Shown: piece by piece, positions 10,239-18,518 of the stretch | How the letters are laid out: each line of letters begins with the position of its first letter | Position numbering within the stretch: position 1 is the stretch's first letter | NCBI RefSeq assembly: GCF_014217995.1 | Contig: NZ_CP041617.1 | Coordinates: 682,001-746,000, forward strand | DNA from: Campylobacter vulpis | Lineage (GTDB): Bacteria > Campylobacterota > Campylobacteria > Campylobacterales > Campylobacteraceae | Direction of reading: 5' to 3' | Length of the DNA stretch: 64,000 nucleotides | Notes under the pieces: model-generated | What the model was told of the DNA's origin: nothing | Databases searched by the model: none | The model's input: the letters and a program-made list of their open reading frames with translations, nothing else | Made by a program: the position numbers and the translations under genes

Positions 10239-10961
10239 ATGAATAAATATTTAGAGCAGTTAGTTCATTTATCACAAATAGACCAAGAAATCGATAGTTT
10301 TGAGCCTAAAATTAGTAGTGTAAGTAAGACCTTAAGAGATGCTGAAGCTAGGATAGCTAAGATGAGTGAGGAGCTTGTAGCTGCTGATGGAGAGATTGGG
10401 GATATAGAGGCACAAAAAGCACAAAATAATGCTCATATAGCAGAATTTTCAGCTAAAATTAAGGAGCTTGGTAAAAAAAGTGGTGCAGTCAAGACAGAAA
10501 AAGAAGCGAATGCACTCAAAATAGAGGAGGATATCGCCAAAGAACAGCTTGATGCAGCTAATGATGAAATTGTGCGACTCGATAAAATTTTAGAAAATAA
10601 AGAGCATTTTAAGAAGGAATTGTTAGAAAACAGAAGTAAAGAAGAGGCGAATTTAGAGGGAATTAAAAAGGAAATTGAGGTGCAAATTTCAAACCTTGAA
10701 AAAGAAAGAATGACAATTTATAATAGAAAAACAAAGCTTGTGAGTGAAATGAATCAAAAAGTGCTTGGCTTTTATGAAAAAATTCGTAAATGGGCGAAAA
10801 ATACTGCCGTTGTTCCTGTTAAAAAACAAGCTTGTTATGGGTGCTTTATGAAAATTTATGATAAAACTTATTTGGCTGTGATAAAGGGCGAGGAGATTGT
10901 AACTTGTCCGCATTGTGGTAGAATTTTATATAAAGAGCTTGAAGAAGCGAAAAAGAATTGA
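10239..10961 (+). CDS. coiled-coil C4 zinc-ribbon protein (FlgZ/HP0958-like)
   Basis: A 240-residue protein with a long hairpin coiled coil (about 5-185) and a C-terminal zinc ribbon with cysteines at 199, 202, 223 and 226 (CYGC and CPHC). The Helicobacter pylori homologue HP0958 (FlgZ) stabilises RpoN and is needed for flagella, so a similar role is plausible here but inferred. The start has AAGG nine bases upstream. The stop overlaps the TTG start of waaA. Confidence 0.8.
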   Translation: MNKYLEQLVHLSQIDQEIDSFEPKISSVSKTLRDAEARIAKMSEELVAADGEIGDIEAQKAQNNAHIAEFSAKIKELGKKSGAVKTEKEANALKIEEDIAKEQLDAANDEIVRLDKILENKEHFKKELLENRSKEEANLEGIKKEIEVQISNLEKERMTIYNRKTKLVSEMNQKVLGFYEKIRKWAKNTAVVPVKKQACYGCFMKIYDKTYLAVIKGEEIVTCPHCGRILYKELEEAKKN

Positions 10962-12103
10962 TAATTGCCTACTATTTCCTCACTTGGGTGGCATTTTTTT
11001 TAGGTGCTATCCCTTTATTTTTTCTTTCATTTTTTAAAGCAAAATACAAAAAAAGTTTGAAAGCGAGATTTTTTCTTTATAAAAATTCTTGTCAAAAAGC
11101 ACAGGTGCATTTTCACGCTTGTTCTTTGGGAGAGGTTAAAAGCATTGGAATTTTAAGTGAGAAATTTGATTCTAGAATTAGCGTGATTACACAAACAGGC
11201 TTTGAGTGTGCGAAAAATTTTTGCAAAAAAGTCAATTTCTTAGCTTTTGAAAATTGGCTGCCTTTTTGGTTTAAGCCTTGTGAAGTTTTGGTGATTTTTG
11301 AAGCGGAATATTGGCTAATGCTTGTTTTTATGGCGAAGTTAAGAGGTGCGAGAGTGCTTTTGATTAATGCGAGAATTTCAAATCACTCTTATGAGACTTA
11401 TTTGCGTTTTGCCTTTTTTTACCGCTTGATTTTTTCTTACATTGATAAGGTTTTTGCTCAAAGTGCGAAAGATAAGCAAAGACTTGAGCAATTAGGTGCT
11501 AAAAATGTGAAAATTTTTAAGAACATTAAGGCAAATTTAGAAATTAAACCTAGTAAGCATTATACTAAGCTAAAAGAAAGACTTATCGTTTTTGCTAGCA
11601 CACATCAAAAAGAAGAGGAGCTTTTATTAAAGTTTGTTACTTTACAAGAAAATGAAAAGCTTATTATCGCTCCAAGACACCCAGAGCGTTTTTTGGAAGT
11701 CGAAAATTTATTGCAACACCATGCTTATGAAAAATTTTCAAATTTAAAAAAATGGGAAGATTTTAAGGGACAAATTTTATTGCTCGATGTTTTGGGAGAA
11801 TTAATTAATTTTTATGCGATTAGTGATGTAGTCGTGCTTGGTGGTTCTTTTGTTGAGGGGATTGGAGGGCATAATCCCATTGAGGTAGCAAGTTTTAATA
11901 ATATTCTCATTACAGGTATTTTTATTCATAATCAAGAAAATTTATTTGCAGAAGTTGAAAATGTCAATTTTTGTGAGGATTTGACAAGGCTTGATTTTAT
12001 GATACATCATTTAAGTAAAAAAGCTAGAATCTCGCAAAATAAAGACTTAAGCGTGATAGAAAATGCGATAAAGGAGGGACTTAATGCAAGAAAAAGCCTA
12101 TAA
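10958..12103 (+). CDS. waaA: 3-deoxy-D-manno-octulosonic acid transferase WaaA
   Basis: A 381-residue inner-membrane-associated transferase that adds Kdo to lipid A precursor. An N-terminal hydrophobic helix (YYFLTWVAFFLGAIPLFFLSFF), HFHACSLGEVKS, FEAEYWLMLV, the APRHPERF nucleotide-sugar segment and GGSFVEGIGGHNPIEVA are all typical of KdtA/WaaA. The start is TTG at 10958, overlapping the previous stop as TTGA; I see no better ATG, since the anchor helix begins at once. It overlaps the next gene by 20 bases. Confidence 0.93.
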   Translation: MIIAYYFLTWVAFFLGAIPLFFLSFFKAKYKKSLKARFFLYKNSCQKAQVHFHACSLGEVKSIGILSEKFDSRISVITQTGFECAKNFCKKVNFLAFENWLPFWFKPCEVLVIFEAEYWLMLVFMAKLRGARVLLINARISNHSYETYLRFAFFYRLIFSYIDKVFAQSAKDKQRLEQLGAKNVKIFKNIKANLEIKPSKHYTKLKERLIVFASTHQKEEELLLKFVTLQENEKLIIAPRHPERFLEVENLLQHHAYEKFSNLKKWEDFKGQILLLDVLGELINFYAISDVVVLGGSFVEGIGGHNPIEVASFNNILITGIFIHNQENLFAEVENVNFCEDLTRLDFMIHHLSKKARISQNKDLSVIENAIKEGLNARKSL

Positions 12104-12836
12104 ATTACTTGCTTTGCAAGAAAATATTTCAAATAGAGAAGCTAAGGATTTGATAGATAGAGGCTTGGTTTTTTCTAGTGGTAAAAAAGTCGTCCTTGCC
12201 AGAGCTTTGATGAGAGAGGGAACGAAATTTAGTTTGCTTAAGACGAAAAAGCCCAAAATTTTGTTTGAAGATGAAAAAATTTTAGCAATAAATAAGCCTT
12301 ATTCTTACATTAGTGAGGAATTAGAGAGTGAATTTAAGGCTAAACTTTTAAATAGATTAGATAAAGAAACAAGTGGGCTTATTTTGCTTTGCAAGGACGA
12401 GACTTTTAGACAACTTTGCATAGAAGAATTTAAAAGACAAAGGGTCTATAAAAGCTATATAGCTGTTCTTGATGGAATTTTAGCAGAAAAAGTTGTTGTT
12501 GATGAGCCTATATCCACATCTAAGAGTAAAAATGGTGCTTTTAGCAAAATTGTAAAAGACGGACAAAATGCTTTAAGCACTATAAGTCCTTTAATGATAC
12601 AGAGCAAAAAAACTTTAGCAAAAATTTGCATTCAAACAGGTAGAACGCATCAAATAAGAGTGCATAGTGCCTTTATAAAACACCCTGTTGTAGGTGATGA
12701 AAAGTATGGAAAAATAGTAGCGGATAGAATGTATTTGCATAGTTATGAGCTTAAAATTTTGGATTATGAGTTTAAGGCAAATTTAGATGAAAGTTTTGCA
12801 AAATTGGGCTTTGAGCTAAAAAATTTAGACTTTTAA
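12084..12836 (+). CDS. RluA-family RNA pseudouridine synthase
   Basis: A 250-residue pseudouridine synthase. An S4-like N-terminal region (NISNREAKDLIDRGLV) is followed by the catalytic motif NRLDKETSGLIL with Asp93, and the C-terminal TGRTHQIRVH and HPVVGDEKYG segments are standard. The target (rRNA or tRNA site) cannot be told from sequence. It starts inside waaA, and a promoter for ffh lies after its stop. Confidence 0.93.
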   Translation: MQEKAYKLLALQENISNREAKDLIDRGLVFSSGKKVVLARALMREGTKFSLLKTKKPKILFEDEKILAINKPYSYISEELESEFKAKLLNRLDKETSGLILLCKDETFRQLCIEEFKRQRVYKSYIAVLDGILAEKVVVDEPISTSKSKNGAFSKIVKDGQNALSTISPLMIQSKKTLAKICIQTGRTHQIRVHSAFIKHPVVGDEKYGKIVADRMYLHSYELKILDYEFKANLDESFAKLGFELKNLDF

Positions 12837-12858
12837 AGCCATTTAAGCAAAAATTTTG

Positions 12859-12864
12859 TATAAT
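12859..12864 (+). promoter_or_regulatory. -10 element upstream of ffh
   Basis: TATAAT at 12859-12864 (context TTTTGTATAAT) lies 32 bases before the GTG start of ffh, in the short gap after the pseudouridine synthase gene. Confidence 0.65.
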
Positions 12865-12896
12865 CTCGCTTTTATTTTATAGGGAAAGGTTTTGGA

Positions 12897-14234
12897 GTGT
12901 TTGAACTTGTCAGCGAGTCTTTTAAAAGTGCTGTAAATAAGCTTCGTTTTGTCGATGATGAGAAAGCTTTAAAAAACGCTTTAGAAACCCTTAAAAAATC
13001 CTTACTCAAAGCTGATGTCCATCATAAAGTTACAAAAGAACTATTAAGCTTAATTGAAGAAGATGTGAAAAAAAACGGCATAGGACAAAAGCAGTTTTTA
13101 GAAGCGATTAAGAAAAATTTAGAAGACATTTTAAGCGTTAATGGTAAAAATCAAGGTTTTGTTTTTTCCCCTAAGCCTCCAACTATTGTTTTGATGGTCG
13201 GTTTGCAAGGGGGTGGTAAAACGACAAGCACGATAAAACTGGCAAATTATCTTAAACTTCGTAATAAAAAAGTTCTTGTTGCAGCGTGCGATTTACAACG
13301 CTTAGCAGCGGTGGAGCAATTAAAACAACTTTGCGAGATTAATGAAGCTCAGCTTTTTTACATAGAAAATGAGACAAATCCCATCAAAGTTGCAAGAGAG
13401 GCTTTACAGAAGGCTAAGGACGGCTTATTTGATGTTTTACTTGTAGATACGGCTGGGCGTTTGGCTATTGATGAATCCTTAATGAACGAGTTGAAAGAAG
13501 TTAAAGCAAGTTTAAATCCTGATGAAATTTTTTATGTTGCTGATGCAATGAGTGGTCAAGATGGAGTAAAGACTGCATCAAGTTTCAATGAAGCTTTAAA
13601 CCTTAGTGGAGTGATTTTATCCAAATTTGACGCAGATACTAAAGGCGGTGTGGCACTTGGCATAGCAAGGCAAGTTGGTATCCCGTTAAGATTTATCGGT
13701 GTGGGCGAGAAAGTTGCAGATTTGGAGGTTTTTATCCCAGATAGAATTGTTGGTCGTATTATGGGAGAGGGCGATTTGGCGACTTTGGCGGAAAAAACTG
13801 CGGCAATTATTGATGAAAAAGAAGCAAAAAAATTAAATCAAAAAATCAAAAAAGGCGATTTTAATTTTAATGATTTTCTAACTCAAATGGAAAGCGTTAA
13901 AAAATTAGGCAGTATGAAATCACTCATTGGTATGATACCGGGGCTTTCTAATGTGGCTTCTAGTGTGAAAGATTTGGACTTAGATAATTCTAAGGAAATT
14001 TTACATATTAAAGCGATGATTTCTTCTATGACTCCAAAAGAAAGGGAAAATCCCGATCTTTTAAATAATGCTAGAAGACGCCGTATAGCAAATGGTGCTG
14101 GACTTTCACAAATGGAGGTCAATCGATTTTTAAAACAGTTTAACAATGCGGCTAAATTAGCAAAGAAATTTTCAGGCAAAAAAGGAATGGATAGTTTGAT
14201 GACGATGATGAATCAGGCTCGTAGGCAGTTTTAA
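12897..14234 (+). CDS. ffh: signal recognition particle GTPase Ffh
   Basis: A 445-residue SRP54 homologue that delivers nascent membrane proteins to FtsY. The N domain (1-85) is followed by the G domain with GLQGGGKT (102-109), DTAGR, DAMSGQDG and SKFDADTKGG. The methionine-rich M domain with RRRRIANGAG binds 4.5S RNA and ends in LMTMMNQARRQF. The start is GTG at 12897 in GGAGTG, giving the usual MFELVSESF N-terminus. rpsP follows with its own promoter. Confidence 0.97.
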   Translation: MFELVSESFKSAVNKLRFVDDEKALKNALETLKKSLLKADVHHKVTKELLSLIEEDVKKNGIGQKQFLEAIKKNLEDILSVNGKNQGFVFSPKPPTIVLMVGLQGGGKTTSTIKLANYLKLRNKKVLVAACDLQRLAAVEQLKQLCEINEAQLFYIENETNPIKVAREALQKAKDGLFDVLLVDTAGRLAIDESLMNELKEVKASLNPDEIFYVADAMSGQDGVKTASSFNEALNLSGVILSKFDADTKGGVALGIARQVGIPLRFIGVGEKVADLEVFIPDRIVGRIMGEGDLATLAEKTAAIIDEKEAKKLNQKIKKGDFNFNDFLTQMESVKKLGSMKSLIGMIPGLSNVASSVKDLDLDNSKEILHIKAMISSMTPKERENPDLLNNARRRRIANGAGLSQMEVNRFLKQFNNAAKLAKKFSGKKGMDSLMTMMNQARRQF

Positions 14235-14264
14235 ATTTCACTTATAAATACTAATTTTAGTATC

Positions 14265-14270
14265 TATAAT
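14265..14270 (+). promoter_or_regulatory. -10 element upstream of rpsP
   Basis: TATAAT at 14265-14270 lies 26 bases before the rpsP ATG. It should start the rpsP-khpA-rimM-trmD-rplS transcript. Confidence 0.6.
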
Positions 14271-14296
14271 TGATTTTTAATTTTTAAGGAGACACA

Positions 14297-14524
14297 ATGA
14301 CAGTGATTAGACTTACAAGAATGGGAAGAACGAAAAGACCTTTTTATCGTATTGTCGTAACTGATAGTAGAAAACGCCGTGATGGCGGTTGGATAGAGAG
14401 CATAGGTTATTATAATCCTATGGTTGAACCTGAAGTAATTAAATTTGATGCAGAGCGTTTGGCTTACTGGAAGAGCGTGGGTGCTAAGCTTAGCGATAAG
14501 GTCGCTTCTATTACAAGTAAATAA
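14297..14524 (+). CDS. rpsP: 30S ribosomal protein S16
   Basis: 75 residues of S16, beginning [20 protein letters not shown], the family signature, with the [11 protein letters not shown] segment. TAAGGAGACACA precedes the ATG. It is the first gene of the conserved S16-KH-RimM-TrmD-L19 operon. Confidence 0.98.
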   Translation: MTVIRLTRMGRTKRPFYRIVVTDSRKRRDGGWIESIGYYNPMVEPEVIKFDAERLAYWKSVGAKLSDKVASITSK

Positions 14525-14525
14525 T

Positions 14526-14768
14526 ATGGTTGAAGATTTTTTAAAAGAATATGCCAAACTTATTGCCGATTATCCCGAGAAAATCGATACGCAAAGAGTA
14601 AAAATAGAGGAAAATTTCTTTGAAATTTTTCTTTTTGCAGATAAAAGTGATACAGGTAAGCTTATAGGTAAAAATGGCAAAATGATTCATGCGATTAAGA
14701 CGGTCATTTCAGCTTGTAAAAGTAAAGAAAATATCTCTTACCGCGTTACGGTAAAAGCCCTTGAGTGA
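14526..14768 (+). CDS. khpA: KH-domain RNA-binding protein KhpA
   Basis: An 80-residue single KH-domain protein. The type II KH loop is [15 protein letters not shown] with GKNG at 48-51. The ATG at 14526 follows the rpsP stop by one base, so a longer reading that begins inside rpsP is not needed. Homologues pair with KhpB/Jag in RNA binding, and a Jag gene is present at 50.7 kb here. The gene overlaps rimM by eight bases. Confidence 0.92.
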   Translation: MVEDFLKEYAKLIADYPEKIDTQRVKIEENFFEIFLFADKSDTGKLIGKNGKMIHAIKTVISACKSKENISYRVTVKALE

Positions 14769-15291
14769 ATTTGTTTTAGTCGCTAAAATAGGTCGAAGTG
14801 TAGGCTTGAAGGGCTATTTAAAATTACATAATCTTAGCGATTTCCCCTCTCAGTTTCAAAAAAATCTTACTTTTTTTACCAAAGATAAAAGGGAACTTAC
14901 CATTAAAGATTATGATAAAAATCGTCAAAGTGTTTTATTTTACGCTTATGAAAGTCTTGAAAAAGCTAAGGAACTTGTTAATTTGGAACTTTATCAAAGT
15001 ATAGAAAAGACAAGAGAGCTTTGCAGATTAAAAAAAGACGAGTTTTTTTATTTTGATATTGTAGGCTGTGAAGTGAGAGATGAGCAAATAATTTTGGGGC
15101 AAGTTAAAGATATTTTACAAAGTGGCGGGGGATATTTGTTTGAAATTAAAAGCGATGAGAACTTGATAGCTCAAGGTCTTTCTAAGATTTTTTTTATCCC
15201 TTATATTGATAAATATATTTTGAAAATTAATGTGCAAAAAAAGCAAATTCTATGCTCAAATGAAGCTTTTTATATTTTAGAAAATTCATGA
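14761..15291 (+). CDS. rimM: 16S rRNA processing protein RimM
   Basis: 176 residues with the RimM opening [17 protein letters not shown] and a C-terminal PRC-barrel region ending in IPYIDKYIL. It assists maturation of the 30S head and binds S19. The start is TTG at 14761, which overlaps the khpA stop and gives [11 protein letters not shown]. Start choice is moderately certain. It overlaps trmD by four bases. Confidence 0.92.
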   Translation: MSEFVLVAKIGRSVGLKGYLKLHNLSDFPSQFQKNLTFFTKDKRELTIKDYDKNRQSVLFYAYESLEKAKELVNLELYQSIEKTRELCRLKKDEFFYFDIVGCEVRDEQIILGQVKDILQSGGGYLFEIKSDENLIAQGLSKIFFIPYIDKYILKINVQKKQILCSNEAFYILENS

Positions 15292-15992
15292 AAATTACTT
15301 TTGTTTCTTTATTTCCTCATTTGATAGAATTTTATTTTAAAGATTCTATCCTTGCTAAAGCACTGCATAAGGGCATTTTTAGTCTTGATTTCCAAAATCC
15401 TAGATCTTTTAGCAAAGATAAATATAAAAAGGTTGATGATTATAAAATTGGTGGTGGAGCAGGACTTTTGATGCAGATAGCTCCACTTTTTGAGTGTTTG
15501 GAACAAATTCGTCAAAAAGAGAAAAATCCCCATTTTATATTTCTTAGTCCAAGTGCAAAAAGTTTTCATCAAAAAGATGCTAAACGCCTTAGTCAAAAAT
15601 CAAATTTGATTTTCGTTTGTGGTCGTTATGAGGGCATAGATGAGCGTGTAGTGGAAGAATTTGCTAACGAGCTTTTTAGTGTGGGGGATTTTATTTTGAC
15701 TGGAGGAGAACTTCCTGCTCTTTGCCTTTGCGATGCGATTTTACGCAATGTTAATGGAGTGCTTGGAAATTCACAAAGTTTAGAAGAGGAAAGCTTTGAA
15801 AACCAGCTTTTAGAAGCACCCTCTTTTGCAAAACCTTTAATTTTTGAAAAAAACTTGAAGAAATTTTATGCTAATTCAGTGTTTTTAAAGGGTAATCACG
15901 CTAAAATTGCGGCTTTAAAAAATACTTTAGCGTCTTGCAAGACAAAATTTTTTCGTCCCGATTTATTTTTGGAGCATGAACGCAAAATTTAA
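15288..15992 (+). CDS. trmD: tRNA (guanine37-N1)-methyltransferase TrmD
   Basis: A 234-residue SPOUT methyltransferase for m1G37. It shows [11 protein letters not shown], the GGGAGLLMQ substrate loop, the [11 protein letters not shown] knot segment and [15 protein letters not shown], all diagnostic. It lies in the conserved ribosomal-tRNA operon. The gene start overlaps the rimM stop as ATGA. Confidence 0.98.
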   Translation: MKITFVSLFPHLIEFYFKDSILAKALHKGIFSLDFQNPRSFSKDKYKKVDDYKIGGGAGLLMQIAPLFECLEQIRQKEKNPHFIFLSPSAKSFHQKDAKRLSQKSNLIFVCGRYEGIDERVVEEFANELFSVGDFILTGGELPALCLCDAILRNVNGVLGNSQSLEEESFENQLLEAPSFAKPLIFEKNLKKFYANSVFLKGNHAKIAALKNTLASCKTKFFRPDLFLEHERKI

Positions 15993-16002
15993 GGAAATTA
16001 TG

Positions 16003-16359
16003 ATGAAAAACAAATATATAGAGCAATTTGAGGCTAAACAAATTGAAGGTAAAAATGTGCCAGATTTTCGTGCTGGAGACACTTTAAAACTTGCTATTCG
16101 CATTAAAGAGGGCGATAAGACTAGAATTCAAAATTTTGAAGGAATTTGCATTGCTAGAAGAGGAAATGGAGTGAGTGAAACTTTTATGGTGCGTAAAATC
16201 GGTGCAAATAATGTAGGTGTTGAAAGAATTTTCCCTATTTATAGTGAAAGTTTAGAAAGCATTAGTGTTTTAAGACGCGGTCGTGTACGTCGTGCAAGAC
16301 TATTTTATCTTAGAGATAGACGTGGTAAGGCTGCTCGTATTAAAGAGCTTAAAAAATAA
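16003..16359 (+). CDS. rplS: 50S ribosomal protein L19
   Basis: 118 residues beginning [15 protein letters not shown], with the L19 segments [27 protein letters not shown] and [21 protein letters not shown]. Two adjacent ATGs (16000 and 16003) follow AAGGAAATT; the second gives the usual N-terminus. A further in-frame ATG upstream (15976) lies within trmD. A hairpin follows the gene. Confidence 0.97.
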   Translation: MKNKYIEQFEAKQIEGKNVPDFRAGDTLKLAIRIKEGDKTRIQNFEGICIARRGNGVSETFMVRKIGANNVGVERIFPIYSESLESISVLRRGRVRRARLFYLRDRRGKAARIKELKK

Positions 16360-16366
16360 TTTCTAC

Positions 16367-16389
16367 AAAGAGCTATTTTATGGCTCTTT
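16367..16389 (+). terminator. hairpin after rplS
   Basis: AAAGAGC (16367-16373) pairs with GCTCTTT (16383-16389) around a nine-base loop, and a T-rich stretch follows. It probably ends the ribosomal operon, though readthrough into aroF is possible because the gap is only 53 bases. Confidence 0.55.
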
Positions 16390-16412
16390 CATTTATCTAA
16401 AGTGAGTTTGCG

Positions 16413-17756
16413 ATGCAATGGACGAGAGATTCTTGGAGAGCCTATCCCATTAAACAACATCCAGTTTATCCTTGTGAAAATACCCTAAAAGAAAATCTTG
16501 AGAGACTTGAAAAATTACCTCCACTTGTTTTTGCGGGGGAAGTTAGACAGCTTAAAAAATCTTTAGCTAAAGTTGCCAAAAAAGAAGCTTTTTTGCTTCA
16601 GGGTGGCGATTGTGCGGAGAGCTTTGAAAATTTCGGTGCAAATAATATACGCGATATGTTTAAAATTCTTCTTCAAATGGCGATTGTTTTGACCTTTGCT
16701 GGAGGTTGTCCTGTGGTGAAAATAGGGCGTATAGCAGGGCAGTTTGCTAAACCTAGAAGTGCAGATTATGAAGAGCTTAATGGTGTGAGTTTGCCGAGTT
16801 ACCGTGGAGATATTATTAATGGTTTTGAGTTTAGTGAAAAAGCAAGGATTGCTGATCCTAAGCGTATGCTGGAAGCTTATTATCAAAGTGCGACGACACT
16901 TAACTTGTTAAGGGGTTTTGCTAAAGGCGGTTTGGCTGATTTGCGTGAGGTTCAACGCTGGAATTTGGGTTTTGTGAAAAAGAGTGAATTGCATAAACAA
17001 TATGAAGATTTAAGTGAAAAAATTTCCAGCGCTTTAGCTTTTATGGAGGCTTGTGGAATTAATGCAAATAATACTCCAAATTTAAGAGAAGTTTCACTTT
17101 ACACTTCACATGAGGCTTTACTTTTGCCTTATGAGGAAGCTTTAACGCGTGTGGATAGTTTAAGTGGCGATTTTTACGATTGTTCAGCACATATGCTTTG
17201 GATAGGCGAAAGAACCCGCGAGATTGATGGAGCTCATGTGCATTTTTTAAGCGGTGTGAAAAATCCTTTGGGTGTTAAAATTGGTCCAAGTGCCAAAGCT
17301 CAAGATATTATAAGACTTTCAAATAAACTTAACCCTAACAATGAAGAGGGTAGGCTTAATATTATTATTCGTATGGGAGCGGATAAAATTGCCTCAAATT
17401 TACCAAGTATTTTTAAAGATTTAAAAAAAGAAGGACTTAATTTAATTTACAGCATAGACCCTATGCATGGAAATACCGTTAAGGCTGGAGATTTTAAAAC
17501 GCGTGAATTTGATAAAATTATGCAAGAAGTGCGATATTTCTTTGAGGTGGCTATTAGTGAGGGAGTGTATCCGGGTGGGGTGCATTTGGAGATGACTGGA
17601 CAAGATGTTACCGAATGCACAGGTGGTGCGAGTAATGTAACAATGCAAAATTTACAAAATCGCTACGAAACCCAGTGCGACCCAAGACTTAATGCCGACC
17701 AAGCTTTGGAGCTTGCCTTTTTAATAGCAGATTTGCTTAAAAGGGCGCGAAAATGA
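16413..17756 (+). CDS. aroF: class II DAHP synthase (shikimate pathway)
   Basis: A 447-residue 3-deoxy-7-phosphoheptulonate synthase of the plant-like class II type. It condenses PEP and erythrose-4-phosphate. WTRDSWRAYPIKQHPVY, LLQGGDCAESF, RIAGQFAKPRS, LPSYRGDIING and HLEMTGQDVTECTGG are family hallmarks. It overlaps the downstream ArsC-like gene by four bases. The symbol follows Campylobacter usage; the enzyme differs from the E. coli AroF class. Confidence 0.95.
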   Translation: MQWTRDSWRAYPIKQHPVYPCENTLKENLERLEKLPPLVFAGEVRQLKKSLAKVAKKEAFLLQGGDCAESFENFGANNIRDMFKILLQMAIVLTFAGGCPVVKIGRIAGQFAKPRSADYEELNGVSLPSYRGDIINGFEFSEKARIADPKRMLEAYYQSATTLNLLRGFAKGGLADLREVQRWNLGFVKKSELHKQYEDLSEKISSALAFMEACGINANNTPNLREVSLYTSHEALLLPYEEALTRVDSLSGDFYDCSAHMLWIGERTREIDGAHVHFLSGVKNPLGVKIGPSAKAQDIIRLSNKLNPNNEEGRLNIIIRMGADKIASNLPSIFKDLKKEGLNLIYSIDPMHGNTVKAGDFKTREFDKIMQEVRYFFEVAISEGVYPGGVHLEMTGQDVTECTGGASNVTMQNLQNRYETQCDPRLNADQALELAFLIADLLKRARK

Positions 17757-18085
17757 AACTTTATGGGATTAAAAATTGCGGTAGCGTCAAAAAGGCTATG
17801 GAATTTTTAAAAGTTAAGGGTGTAGAATTTGAATTTTTAGATATTAAAAAAATCAATGAAAGCACTTTAAATTCGTGGCTTGAAAAAAGAAAGATTGAGG
17901 ATTTTCCAAATCTTTCAGGTATGAGTGCGAGAAAATTAAATCTTAATAAAGAAAAAATGAAGGCTTTAGCCAAAGAAGAATTAAAGGCGATGATTTTAGA
18001 AACTCCAAGCCTCATAAAACGCCCAGTGATAGAATATAGAGGACAAATTTATATTGCTAAAGAATATGAAAATTTAATTTCTTAA
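17753..18085 (+). CDS. ArsC/Spx family protein (YffB-like)
   Basis: 110 residues with a thioredoxin-like fold of the ArsC family. It begins MKLYGIKNCGSVKKAMEFL with a single Cys9, then FLDIKK, and PSLIKRPVIEY with the conserved Arg-Pro near residue 92. These features fit YffB/Spx-like proteins rather than a true arsenate reductase, and no ars genes are nearby. The exact role is unknown. Confidence 0.85.
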   Translation: MKLYGIKNCGSVKKAMEFLKVKGVEFEFLDIKKINESTLNSWLEKRKIEDFPNLSGMSARKLNLNKEKMKALAKEELKAMILETPSLIKRPVIEYRGQIYIAKEYENLIS

Positions 18086-18170
18086 GTAATTTTTGAAGTT
18101 AATATTGCTTAATCTTAGATAAGGCTTTGAAAATATCCTCTGTGTTTAGTAAGAGTGGGGATCTTAAAAG

Positions 18171-18245
18171 TGGCTCCGGATGTAGGATTCGAACCTACGA
18201 CCAATCGGTTAACAGCCGACTACTCTACCGCTGAGCTAATCCGGA
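18171..18245 (-). tRNA. tRNA-Asn (GTT)
   Basis: Read on the minus strand, the 75-base sequence folds as a cloverleaf. The acceptor TCCGGAT pairs with ATCCGGA, the D arm contains TAGCTCAGCGGTAGAG, the anticodon loop CTGTTAACC has anticodon GTT, and the T arm contains GGTTCGAATCC. The 3' end has an encoded CCA. It stands alone at the boundary between a conserved block and the accessory region that follows. Confidence 0.96.
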
Positions 18246-18261
18246 ATAAATTAAAAATGTA

Positions 18262-18290
18262 ATTCTAATAAAAAATGTAAAAAAAGTCAA
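18262..18290 (-). promoter_or_regulatory. tRNA-Asn promoter
   Basis: On the minus strand TTGACT (18285-18290) and TAGAAT (18262-18267) are 17 bases apart. The -10 ends about 17 bases before the tRNA 5' end. This is a clear sigma-70-type promoter. Confidence 0.75.
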
Positions 18291-18428
18291 GAAAATTTTG
18301 CAAAATAAAAGAAAATATAAAATTTTGTATTCTATTTTTCAAACGGGTCTTTTTCCCAATTAATTTTTAACTTGACAAATTTTACAAAGATTTTACGCGT
18401 TTAATATATTTTACATACAAGAGCAGTT

Positions 18429-18434
18429 TATAAT
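18429..18434 (+). promoter_or_regulatory. -10 element upstream of the phytase-like gene
   Basis: TATAAT at 18429-18434 (context GTTTATAATCC) would give a leader of about 80 bases before the ATG at 18519. The leader contains an inverted repeat at 18450-18487. Confidence 0.5.
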
Positions 18435-18449
18435 CCTTAGTGCCAATTG

Positions 18450-18487
18450 CAAAATGTTGAAAAATATTTAAAATTTCAAACATTTTG
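18450..18487 (+). repeat. imperfect inverted repeat in the leader of the phytase-like gene
   Basis: The arm CAAAATGTTGAAA at 18450-18462 pairs with TTTCAAACATTTTG at 18474-18487, with one unpaired base and an 11-base loop. It lies in the predicted 5' leader, and could be an operator or an RNA stem-loop. It is not followed by a T-run, so I do not call it a terminator. Confidence 0.6.
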
Positions 18488-18518
18488 ACAAGAAGTTATA
18501 TGATTAAAAAGGATAAAA

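Noticed and set aside
18086-18518. Prophage or genomic island attachment at tRNA-Asn
   Set aside because: No integrase and no second copy of the tRNA 3' end were found in the window.
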